This document shows positions 1-6,575 of a stretch of DNA of 12,564 bases, piece by piece. Below the pieces are notes generated by a model. That model ran no database searches and was not told the DNA's origin. It worked only from the letters and a program-made list of their open reading frames with translations. The position numbers and the translations under genes are program-made. The stretch's first letter is position 1; each line of letters begins with the position of its first letter. The DNA comes from Desulfobacterales bacterium. Lineage in GTDB: Bacteria; Desulfobacterota; Desulfobacteria; Desulfobacterales; JASFBJ01. Location of the stretch: contig JASFBJ010000080.1 of the NCBI GenBank assembly GCA_030149585.1, positions 1 to 12,564 of the forward strand, in the 5' to 3' direction.

Positions 1-12
1 AATAAGTTAGCA

Positions 13-122
13 ATTTTAAGCGTTGAGGCGCCAGGCTGGCAAGGCGCGAAAGTGCGGGAATATCAAGCGCATATTCCGAACTTTCGCAACACAGCCAGGC
101 TGGATGCATCGGCGCTTAAAAT
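13..122. repeat. 110-base imperfect palindrome, possible non-autonomous mobile or REP-like element
   Basis: The two ends are exact inverted copies: ATTTTAAGCG at 13-22 pairs with CGCTTAAAAT at 113-122. Further in, 31-40 pairs with 94-103 (nine of ten bases), 46-53 (GCGAAAGT) pairs with 80-87 (ACTTTCGC), and 57-63 (GGAATAT) pairs with 71-77 (ATATTCC) around a seven-base loop. The element is visibly richer in G and C than the AT-rich DNA on either side, and it lies downstream of the minus-strand flavoprotein gene. It has no T-run typical of an intrinsic terminator. Nested stems with defined outer ends suggest a dispersed palindromic repeat or small miniature element. That class is my inference; only the pairing is seen directly. 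Confidence 0.75.
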
Positions 123-207
123 GTAAAGTTATTTTTGCGCGAGCCCTGAGGGTTCCAGAAATAAATCCACACCTTGCTTGTCTCGGCTCATTTTGATTTG
201 TCTGAAG

Positions 208-1569
208 TTATATTGCCTTTGTCCGCCTCTTTGCAGCTACTTCCACAGCTTTGATAAAAGGATATGCGGTTGGCGGTCCAGTAAGAAGAGGATGTGTTGC
301 AATCTGAGCAGTCAGGATGGATTCTATTGTCATTCTGTTCTCAATGGCAAATCCAATAAGATTTATTAATTCCCCTGTACCTGCCCCGCCTATTACTTCT
401 CCTCCGATTAGTATCCCCGATTCCCGGGTGACAATTACCTTTACAATCTGTTTATGCGTCCCCGGCAGCGTCCCAGGGTGTTTGTCAATGCCTTCAAAGG
501 AGCCTGTAATAATCTCAAATCCCCCCTTTTTTGCCGTGTTTTCAGTTACACCTGCTGCGCCAAATGCAGTATCACCAATAGCAGTGCAAAACATGGAAAT
601 GGTTCCGCCAAAAGTTTTTACAACAGATAGTTTATACAAGTTCATGCCTGCATTTCTTGCTTCCGCGCATGCGGTAGAAGCAAGCATCACTCCCTTTTGC
701 ACTCCAGTAAGAAAGCCCTTTTTTTCAGCACAATCCCCTATAGCAAAGATGTCTGAATTATTCATTATTCTCATATACTCATCTACAATGATAAAACCCA
801 GATCGTTTATCTTTATTCCCGCTTTTTGGGCAAGACTTGTATTGGGATGATAGCCCATGGATAAAATTACAGCATCAACATCGAGTTTTTCCCCATTATT
901 TAAGAGTATACCCGTAACTTTTTCATCTCCCAATATTTCTTTGATTCCATCACCGGTTCTTAAAGTTATGCCTCGGGATTCGAGAAGGCTCTCAGCCTTG
1001 ATTACTAATTCCTCATCAAAAGCAAGAGTCAATATATGGGGTAAAAGCTCAACTAAAATAACGTTCTTACCAAGTTTATTTATCTCATCAGCCATTTCAA
1101 CGCCGATAAAACCTCCCCCAATAACAACTACCTTGTCGGCATCCTTAAGCTTTGCCTTTATCTCATCTATAACTATTTTATCTTTAGGAATAGTAAACAC
1201 ATTTTCCTTATCTATACCCTTAAGCCATTGAGGAATAACAGGAGTAGAACCAGTCGCCAATACGAGTTTTTGAAATCCGATCGTAGTGCCGTCAGCAGTT
1301 TCACAAACCTTATTCTTCTGGTCTATAGAAATAACTTCATCTATTTTGAGCCGTACATTATTATTCGACAAGGTTGAATCAGGGATAATATTCTGTTCAC
1401 TGCTATCCAATGACCCGAAAATATATGGAATGCCACAGGGTACAAGGACTTCTTGTTCCTTTCGGACAACCAAAAAATCTTTGTCCGGATAATAAGACTT
1501 GCCGGTTGTTGCAACAACAACACCGGCAGCACTGCCGCCAATTACCAATACATCCGTATTTTCTTTCAT
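208..1569 (-). CDS. FAD-dependent pyridine nucleotide-disulfide oxidoreductase (NADH oxidase / CoA-disulfide reductase type)
   Basis: This 453-residue cytoplasmic flavoprotein should pass electrons from NAD(P)H through FAD to a disulfide, CoA-disulfide, polysulfide or oxygen. The N-terminal FAD Rossmann motif is VLVIGGSAAG (residues 7-16). A single redox cysteine sits in VPCGIPY (Cys45), the place used by CoA-disulfide reductases and Nox-type NADH oxidases. The NAD(P)H-binding motif is VVVIGGGFIG (147-156), the second FAD contact is IFAIGDC (274-280), and a C-terminal dimerisation domain follows. No rhodanese domain is fused, so it is not the long CoADR-rhodanese form. The start is well supported: AAAGGGA lies six bases upstream. 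It is transcribed alone, away from the ATPase/oxidoreductase cluster, and an inverted repeat 45 bases upstream may control it. Family is clear; exact substrate cannot be read from sequence. Confidence 0.9.
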   Translation of the reverse strand: MKENTDVLVIGGSAAGVVVATTGKSYYPDKDFLVVRKEQEVLVPCGIPYIFGSLDSSEQNIIPDSTLSNNNVRLKIDEVISIDQKNKVCETADGTTIGFQKLVLATGSTPVIPQWLKGIDKENVFTIPKDKIVIDEIKAKLKDADKVVVIGGGFIGVEMADEINKLGKNVILVELLPHILTLAFDEELVIKAESLLESRGITLRTGDGIKEILGDEKVTGILLNNGEKLDVDAVILSMGYHPNTSLAQKAGIKINDLGFIIVDEYMRIMNNSDIFAIGDCAEKKGFLTGVQKGVMLASTACAEARNAGMNLYKLSVVKTFGGTISMFCTAIGDTAFGAAGVTENTAKKGGFEIITGSFEGIDKHPGTLPGTHKQIVKVIVTRESGILIGGEVIGGAGTGELINLIGFAIENRMTIESILTAQIATHPLLTGPPTAYPFIKAVEVAAKRRTKAI

Positions 1570-1613
1570 TTTTTTCCCTTTCTTGTTTCAATATTAAATG
1601 GCGTTAAATAAGG

Positions 1614-1634
1614 TATGTTAAAAAAGATAACATA
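1614..1634. promoter_or_regulatory. Perfect 7-7-7 inverted repeat, candidate operator upstream of the flavoprotein gene
   Basis: TATGTTA (1614-1620) and TAACATA (1628-1634) are exact inverted copies with a seven-base A-rich spacer. The repeat lies 45 bases before the minus-strand start codon, where a repressor or redox regulator could act. An (AT)7 run (1632-1645) abuts it. I could not place a convincing -35/-10 pair for this gene. In such AT-rich DNA a chance repeat is possible. Confidence 0.4.
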
Positions 1635-1725
1635 TATATATATATCAAAAGAATCGTTTAAAAGCCACTATTATTGCTCCGCCTAAAGCCATAATTAGAA
1701 TTGCCGGCGGATTTTTTTTATTATC

Positions 1726-1754
1726 TTGACATTAATTTCAAAAAATATTATTAT
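1726..1754 (+). promoter_or_regulatory. Sigma70-type promoter for the ATPase/oxidoreductase cluster
   Basis: A perfect -35 box TTGACA (1726-1731) is followed after exactly 17 bases by TATTAT (1749-1754), five of six matches to the -10 consensus. Transcription would start near 1761. This is the best promoter in the window and faces the ATPase gene. If right, it removes the AAGGG motif at 1755-1759 from the mRNA, which argues against the ATG at 1768 as the translation start. Confidence 0.6.
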
Positions 1755-1818
1755 AAGGGTTTCATTAATGTTATATATTGATAATATAGTCGCTGGCTAT
1801 TTAAGAAAGTATGAGCTT

Positions 1819-2529
1819 GTGGGAATTAACTTAAAAGGAGTTATAATCATTGTCGGTAATTACGGCAGTGGTAAAACAGAAGTCGCCATTAATCTGGCGG
1901 TATATCGGCATGCGCAGGGCATTGAAGTCAAGATAGGGGATCTTGATCTGGTTAATCCGTATTTTAGAACACGTGAGGTCAAAACTCAACTTGCTGAATT
2001 GGGAATTGAAGTTGTTACTCCGCCTAAACAGTATTTGCAGGCCGATCTTCCTATCTTATCCCCTAAAATATCCGGCATGATTCGAAAACCTTCTGAACTA
2101 ACGATTTTGGATGCAGGTGGTGATGATGTGGGTGCGACTGTTCTGGCATCTTTAGCGGAATCAATGGCAGACAGACAAATTGCAACTCTTCAGGTTGTTA
2201 ATCCGTATCGTCCATATACCGATACAATTGCAGGTTGTGGAAAAATTCGTGCTGCAATTGAAAAGGCCGGCAAGATAAAAATTACCGGCCTGATAGGCAA
2301 TGCCAACCTTATTGATCAAACAACCATTGAGGATATTTATAAAGGATATGATTTTGTTAGCGAGTATGCTGTAAAAAGTCAGTTGCCATTAGAATTTATA
2401 ACAGTATCCAGAGAGTTTTATACCAAGGTTGATAATGATTTGATCGGCTGCCCTGTTTTGCCTATTACAAGACAACTGGTACCGCCCTGGATAAAGGCTC
2501 AGGAGATAAATACAGCTTTCGATAATTAA
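1819..2529 (+). CDS. P-loop ATPase (CobQ/MinD-like fold) linked to a 2-oxoacid oxidoreductase operon, role unknown
   Basis: This protein (236 residues from the GTG start) is a cytoplasmic SIMIBI-type nucleotide-binding protein. Its Walker A loop is GNYGSGKT (residues 13-20), which lacks the extra signature lysine of true MinD/ParA proteins. GDLDLVNPYFRTRE follows at about 40-53, and a Walker B-like strand LTILDAGGDD at 94-103. It has only two cysteines and no CxxC pair, so it is not an Mrp/NBP35-type iron-sulfur carrier by motif. Such proteins are often labelled cobyrinic acid a,c-diamide synthase, but no cobalamin gene is nearby and no glutaminase domain is present, so that name is probably wrong. 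The start is uncertain: ATG 1768 has AAGGG upstream but lies seven bases from the predicted transcript start; GTG 1819 puts the P-loop near the N-terminus; AAAAGGAG (1833-1840) precedes only an ATT codon. The ferredoxin subunit follows 35 bases downstream. Confidence 0.75.
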   Translation: MGINLKGVIIIVGNYGSGKTEVAINLAVYRHAQGIEVKIGDLDLVNPYFRTREVKTQLAELGIEVVTPPKQYLQADLPILSPKISGMIRKPSELTILDAGGDDVGATVLASLAESMADRQIATLQVVNPYRPYTDTIAGCGKIRAAIEKAGKIKITGLIGNANLIDQTTIEDIYKGYDFVSEYAVKSQLPLEFITVSREFYTKVDNDLIGCPVLPITRQLVPPWIKAQEINTAFDN

Positions 2530-2564
2530 TTATACAACTCTATTGATTAAAGGAGTAATTAAGC

Positions 2565-2789
2565 ATGGCGTATGAACACCGTATTGATAAAAACAGATGT
2601 AAAGGCTGCGGCTTATGTGTGAACGTATGCCCTAAAAATGTTTTGGAAATATCAGATGAAGTAAATCTAAAAGGATATTTTCCAGCCTATCAGGCGCGCC
2701 CGGAAGATTGTATTTATTGCGCAATCTGCTGTACCATGTGCCCTGATATGGCAATTACTATTACTGAAATTGTGGCGGAGACAGCATAG
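2565..2789 (+). CDS. 2-oxoacid:ferredoxin oxidoreductase delta subunit, 2[4Fe-4S] ferredoxin-like
   Basis: This 74-residue protein carries two complete four-cysteine cluster motifs: Cys12, 15, 18, 22 (CKGCGLCVNVCP) and Cys49, 52, 55, 59 (CIYCAICCTMCP). It should bind two [4Fe-4S] clusters and carry electrons from the catalytic alpha/beta subunits to external ferredoxin. An extra Cys56 inside the second motif is probably not a ligand. The size fits stand-alone delta subunits such as OorD, KorD and VorD. The start is well supported by AAAGGAG nine bases upstream. The alpha subunit begins 22 bases after its stop codon, so they should be co-translated from one mRNA. A delta-first order is also found in epsilonproteobacterial oorDABC. 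The exact 2-oxoacid cannot be read from this subunit. Confidence 0.9.
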   Translation: MAYEHRIDKNRCKGCGLCVNVCPKNVLEISDEVNLKGYFPAYQARPEDCIYCAICCTMCPDMAITITEIVAETA

Positions 2790-2811
2790 CAAAATGCAAG
2801 GGAGAAGTAAT

Positions 2812-3882
2812 ATGGGTAAAGTACTAATGAAAGGAAATGAAGCGATCGGAGAGGCTGCCATAAGAGCAGGTTGCCTGAACTATTTTGCTTATCCGATCAC
2901 GCCTCAATCCGAAGTGGCTGAATACCTCTCGAAACGGATGCCGGAAGTGGGCGGTGTTTTTTTGCAGGGAGAGAGTGAAGTGGCTGTTTCCTATATGATT
3001 TTCGGGGCATCAGCAGCCGGCGCTCGGGTTTTTACCACATCTTCCAGTCCTGGAATAAGCCTGATGAGTGAGGGAATAAGCTATATTACAGGAGCTCAAT
3101 GTCCGGGTGTTTTCGTTAATATTATGCGCGGTGGCCCAGGCCTTGGAGGTATCTTGCCTTCTCAGGCTGATTATATGCAGGCCACCAAAGGTATAGGACA
3201 CGGTGGTTGCCGAATGCTGGTTCTGGCACCGGCCAGTGTACAGGAAGCTGTTGAGATGGTGATGCAGGCTTTTCCCCTGGCTGAAAAATACAGGGGGCCT
3301 GTGATGATTCTGGGTGATGGTTTGATTGGCCAGATGATGGAGCCGGTTGAATTTCCCGATGATCTTAAAACAGAGCCAAGCAACAAAGATGAGTGGGCTA
3401 CAAGTGGGATGGATTTTAGAAAAAGCAAGAAACGTAATCTGGTTAAATCGCTTTTTCTTGATCCTGAGCTGCTTAATCAAAATAATTTAATCCTCAAAGC
3501 CAAATATGAACAAATGAAAAGGGAAGAGGTTAGATTTGAAACTTATAATACTGATGCTGATTATAAAGTGCTTATTGTCAGCTACGGTACTATGAGCAGG
3601 GTTTCGCGTACAGCGATTGATGAGCTGAAAGAAAGCGGTCTGGAAGTCGGAATGCTCAGGCCTCAGACACTTTTTCCGTTCCCTGAACTGGCAGTCAGGG
3701 ACGCGGCTTTAAAACAAAGTTGCAAGGCCGTTATCAGCATTGAGATGAGCATGGGGCAGATGGTGGAAGATGTTCAATGTGCTGTTCAGGGAAAACGTCC
3801 GGTTCACTGGTACGGAAAATGTGGAGGAGATATTCCGACCCCTGAAGAAGTCATTGATGCAATTAAGGATATCCAATCATAA
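2812..3882 (+). CDS. 2-oxoacid:ferredoxin oxidoreductase alpha subunit (VorB/KorA/OorA-like)
   Basis: This 356-residue protein is the alpha subunit of a TPP-dependent enzyme that oxidises a 2-oxoacid with CoA to acyl-CoA and CO2 while reducing ferredoxin, or runs in reverse as a reductive carboxylase. Family hallmarks are AYPITPQSE (26-34), TSSSPGISLM (76-85), RGGPGLG (106-112) and QADY (118-121). A C-terminal domain containing KVLIVSYGTMSR follows. No gamma domain is fused in front, consistent with a separate gamma gene. The N-terminal half closely resembles methanogen 2-oxoisovalerate oxidoreductase VorB as I recall it, while the gene order matches 2-oxoglutarate oxidoreductases, so substrate stays open. 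The start at 2812 is preferred because AAGGGAG lies seven bases upstream; an earlier in-frame start would overlap the delta gene. Confidence 0.92.
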   Translation: MGKVLMKGNEAIGEAAIRAGCLNYFAYPITPQSEVAEYLSKRMPEVGGVFLQGESEVAVSYMIFGASAAGARVFTTSSSPGISLMSEGISYITGAQCPGVFVNIMRGGPGLGGILPSQADYMQATKGIGHGGCRMLVLAPASVQEAVEMVMQAFPLAEKYRGPVMILGDGLIGQMMEPVEFPDDLKTEPSNKDEWATSGMDFRKSKKRNLVKSLFLDPELLNQNNLILKAKYEQMKREEVRFETYNTDADYKVLIVSYGTMSRVSRTAIDELKESGLEVGMLRPQTLFPFPELAVRDAALKQSCKAVISIEMSMGQMVEDVQCAVQGKRPVHWYGKCGGDIPTPEEVIDAIKDIQS

Positions 3883-3966
3883 CGAATAGTTATAACGTTT
3901 GGGGGAACGAAAAAATTAATATTATAAATTTATTATTCCCGCTAATTAAAGCAAGGAGTATAGAAA

Positions 3967-4707
3967 ATGGGGAAAATATTTCAAAGACCGGAAGCTCTTG
4001 CTGATCAGGACACCCATTATTGTCCTGGATGTACCCATGGGATTATCCATCGTCTGGTTGCCGAGACAATTGACGAGCTGGGTATTCGTGGCAGAACAGT
4101 TGGTATCGCACCGGTAGGCTGTGCTGTTATGGCATATAATTATTTTACCTTTGATTTCCAGGAAGCTGCCCATGGGCGGGCACCTGCCATGGCTACCGGT
4201 ATTAAAAGGGTAAGGCCTGATCTCATGGTTTTTACTTATCAGGGAGATGGTGACCTGGCCAGTATTGGTATGGGCGAGATCATTCATGCTGCCAACCGGG
4301 GAGAAAAATTTACTACAATTTTTGTCAATAATGCGGTCTACGGGATGACCGGCGGCCAGATGGCTCCGACTACCATGCCGAATCAGGTTACAACCACGTC
4401 TCCTTTTGGACGCGATGTTGAGGATGTGGGAATGCCGATTAAAATGGCAGAGCTGATTGCAACTCTGGAAACACCCGGCTATGTTGCCCGTGAGACTGTT
4501 ATAACGCCCAAACTAATTCGCAAAGCTAAAAAAGCCATTAAAAGGGCCTTTACCTATCAGGTTGAAAACAAGTGTTTCAGTTTTGTTGAAGTTGTCAGTA
4601 CCTGCCCCACGAACTGGGGAATGACTCCTCAACAAGCCATAGAATGGACTGAGGAAACCTTACTCCCATACTATAAACTGGGTGAGTATAAATCGCCGGA
4701 TGCTTGA
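3967..4707 (+). CDS. 2-oxoacid:ferredoxin oxidoreductase beta subunit, TPP-binding
   Basis: This 246-residue catalytic subunit binds thiamine pyrophosphate and Mg2+: GDGDLASIG (93-101) followed by NNAVYGMTGGQ (121-131) is the diphosphate/metal motif of this family. CPGC (Cys19, Cys22), GCAV (Cys52) and STCPTNW (Cys213) are the likely four ligands of the proximal [4Fe-4S] cluster, as in the known 2-oxoglutarate and pyruvate enzymes; assignment of the last two is by family knowledge. Length is lower than some OorB/KorB proteins but complete at both ends. AAGGAG lies eight bases before the ATG. An 84-base gap separates it from alpha. That gap holds a small CGTTT/GAACG hairpin around GGGG (3896-3909) followed by an A-run, nothing I can call a terminator. 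The beta chain partners the alpha, gamma and delta proteins encoded around it. Confidence 0.92.
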   Translation: MGKIFQRPEALADQDTHYCPGCTHGIIHRLVAETIDELGIRGRTVGIAPVGCAVMAYNYFTFDFQEAAHGRAPAMATGIKRVRPDLMVFTYQGDGDLASIGMGEIIHAANRGEKFTTIFVNNAVYGMTGGQMAPTTMPNQVTTTSPFGRDVEDVGMPIKMAELIATLETPGYVARETVITPKLIRKAKKAIKRAFTYQVENKCFSFVEVVSTCPTNWGMTPQQAIEWTEETLLPYYKLGEYKSPDA

Positions 4708-4832
4708 TTTTTTCAATGTTGTTTAAAATTTAAAAAAACGGGTAATTATATAATTTGGGAATTGAGATTCTGTGGTTATTTTTTTCTGGAAATATATGGT
4801 TAATCCGTTAGTTAATATAATTAGGAGGCGTA

Positions 4833-5372
4833 ATGCAAAATGAAGTCATGTTTGCTGGATTTGGGGGGCAGGGGATTTTGGTAATTGGGAAAATCCTGGC
4901 ACACGCGGCCATGGAGGAAGGCTATGAAGTGGCATGGGTTCCATCCTATGGTCCTGAAATGCGAGGGGGCACTGCTTATTGCACTGTAGTAATCAGCGAT
5001 AAGCCAATTGGTTCACCGGTTATAAGAAACCCAAAACATTTGGTTGCCATGAATCGTCCCTCTCTGGAAAAATTCGCGCCTATGGTAAAAAAAGGCGGTG
5101 TGATTTTGAATAACTGCTCTTTGATTCCAATTGATTCCGGCAGGGATGATCTGGATGAATTAAAGGTTGATACTGTTGTTTTGGCGCAAAAGGTAGGCAG
5201 TATCAAAACTGCCAATATTGTGGCGCTTGCAGCCTTTGTGGCTCGCAGTAAAGTCGTTAAAATTGAAACTTTGAGAAAGTGCATAAAAGAGGAATTTGCA
5301 AGCAAGGCCAAACTGATTCCAATGAATATGGATGCTGTCTCAGAAGGCGAGAAGATTGCTCAGCAGGGTTAA
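4833..5372 (+). CDS. 2-oxoacid:ferredoxin oxidoreductase gamma subunit
   Basis: This 179-residue protein belongs to the gamma (POR/KOR-type) family that completes the catalytic domain and helps form the CoA-binding side of the enzyme. The N-terminal glycine-rich GFGGQG (9-14) and the central SYGPEMRGGTA (38-48) are diagnostic, and length is typical for a free gamma subunit. A strong AGGAGG (4823-4828) lies four bases before the ATG. The 125-base gap to beta is unusually long for subunits of one complex; it contains a perfect 12-base palindrome, AATTATATAATT at 4744-4755, which includes a TATAAT box, but no matching -35 and no reading frame. hisC starts one base after the stop codon here, so gamma and hisC should be translationally coupled. 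Confidence 0.92.
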   Translation: MQNEVMFAGFGGQGILVIGKILAHAAMEEGYEVAWVPSYGPEMRGGTAYCTVVISDKPIGSPVIRNPKHLVAMNRPSLEKFAPMVKKGGVILNNCSLIPIDSGRDDLDELKVDTVVLAQKVGSIKTANIVALAAFVARSKVVKIETLRKCIKEEFASKAKLIPMNMDAVSEGEKIAQQG

Positions 5373-5373
5373 G

Positions 5374-6498
5374 ATGAAATTTTCAGTTCCAGATCATATT
5401 TTATCAATTCAGGCCTATGTTCCAGGCAAACCAATTGAAGAGCTGGAACGTGAATATGGAATTACTGATTCAGTAAAACTTGCCTCTAATGAAAACCCTT
5501 TGGGGCCTTCTCCTCTGGCTATAGCTGCGATTCAGAATGCTTTGACCAGGCTTAACCGTTATCCTGACGGCGCGGCTTTTGATTTGATTAACGCAATAGC
5601 CGGACATCTTATTAATGCCGGAGCTGTTAAAGAGGGTTTGATTAATATCGGGCCGGAAAATATTGTTGTGGGTAATGGCTCTGATGACATTATAGGCCTT
5701 TTGGCCCAGACCCTGCTGCAACCCGGCGATGAAGTCATCCTTCCTCAACCCTCTTTTTTGATGTATGAAATATCTACCCTGGCTGCCGGTGCAAAACCTG
5801 TATTTTCGCAGCTCAACTCTTTTTCGATTGATCTTGAAGATATTTTGACCAAGGTAAATAATAAGACCCGGCTAATTTATATTTGCAATCCAAATAATCC
5901 TACAGGGACTGTTCTATCTCAGTTTGAATTTGAAAAATTTATTGCTGCTTTGCCGGCTGGAATTGTGGTAGTAGTGGATGAAGCTTATATTGAATTTATA
6001 AGATCAGAAAATTGTCTTGACAGTTTGAGGTTTTTAGAATCAGATTGCCCGATTGTTATTTTGCGTACATTTTCAAAGGCTTATGGTCTTGCGGGTCTCA
6101 GAGTCGGGTATGGAATTATGCCTGTATACCTGGCGCAGATATTAAACCGGGTTCGGCAACCATTCAATGTTAACCTGCTGGCCCAGGCAGGAGCAGTCGC
6201 TGCTTTGCGCGATGAGCCTTTTTTGGTAAAAACCGTAAAAATGGTTCATGATGGACTTGATTATTTGTATAAAGAGCTTGAAAAGCTAAAAATCGACTAT
6301 TTTCCAACTGAGTCGAATTTTTTAATGATTGATATTAAAAGAGACGCAAATCAGTTTTTTGAAGAAATGCTTAAACAGGGAGTTATTATACGTTCTATGG
6401 CATCTTATGGATATCCAGGTTATATCAGGATTACTGTTGGCTTGCCTGAGGAAAATGAAAAATTCATTCAGGCGCTTAATAATATTAACCTTAAATAA
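5374..6498 (+). CDS. hisC: Histidinol-phosphate aminotransferase
   Basis: This 374-residue PLP enzyme of fold type I interconverts imidazole-acetol phosphate and histidinol phosphate in histidine synthesis; related enzymes also accept aromatic amino acids. Motifs in order are ASNENPLGPS (37-46), GNGSDDII (100-107), CNPNNPTG (171-178), VDEAYIEF (201-208) and SKAYGLAGLRVGY (234-246), in which Lys235 should form the Schiff base with PLP. Length is slightly above the usual 350-370. The ATG at 5374 is chosen because it begins one base after the gamma-subunit stop and opens a normal HisC N-terminus (SVPDHILSIQAYVPGKP); only a weak AGGG precedes it, so coupling probably drives translation. No other his gene is present in the window. 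Placement in an oxidoreductase operon could also fit a broad aromatic or 2-oxoacid aminotransferase role. Confidence 0.9.
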   Translation: MKFSVPDHILSIQAYVPGKPIEELEREYGITDSVKLASNENPLGPSPLAIAAIQNALTRLNRYPDGAAFDLINAIAGHLINAGAVKEGLINIGPENIVVGNGSDDIIGLLAQTLLQPGDEVILPQPSFLMYEISTLAAGAKPVFSQLNSFSIDLEDILTKVNNKTRLIYICNPNNPTGTVLSQFEFEKFIAALPAGIVVVVDEAYIEFIRSENCLDSLRFLESDCPIVILRTFSKAYGLAGLRVGYGIMPVYLAQILNRVRQPFNVNLLAQAGAVAALRDEPFLVKTVKMVHDGLDYLYKELEKLKIDYFPTESNFLMIDIKRDANQFFEEMLKQGVIIRSMASYGYPGYIRITVGLPEENEKFIQALNNINLK

Positions 6499-6575
6499 TG
6501 ATAAATCGGAAAAAATAAGCCGCCTGGATACCACAACAGGATTTTTCAAGATTTTATCTGTGCTACGCCCATCTA

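Noticed and set aside
141..155. Small GAGCCC/GGGTTC hairpin downstream of the flavoprotein gene as a terminator
   Set aside because: Six pairs including one G-U, a three-base loop, and no T-run on the minus strand where it would be needed.
317..850. Long plus-strand open frame inside the flavoprotein gene
   Set aside because: It lies antisense to a well-conserved flavoprotein gene and its translation resembles no protein family; it is a shadow frame. The same applies to the antisense frame at 11497-12030 within guaB.
1678..1719. TCCGCC/GGCGGA repeat followed by eight Ts, like a plus-strand terminator
   Set aside because: Six-base stem with a 22-base loop and no plus-strand gene upstream to terminate.
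1652..1727. Minus-strand frame encoding a hydrophobic peptide ending PPAILIMALGGAIIVAFKRFF, possible small membrane protein
   Set aside because: The only ATG gives 15 residues, no Shine-Dalgarno site precedes it, and the frame is closed upstream by a stop. The hydrophobic run may be chance or the remnant of a lost gene; not enough to call.
1819..2529. Cobyrinic acid a,c-diamide synthase (cobB/cbiA)
   Set aside because: Only about half the family length, no glutamine amidotransferase domain, and no cobalamin genes nearby.
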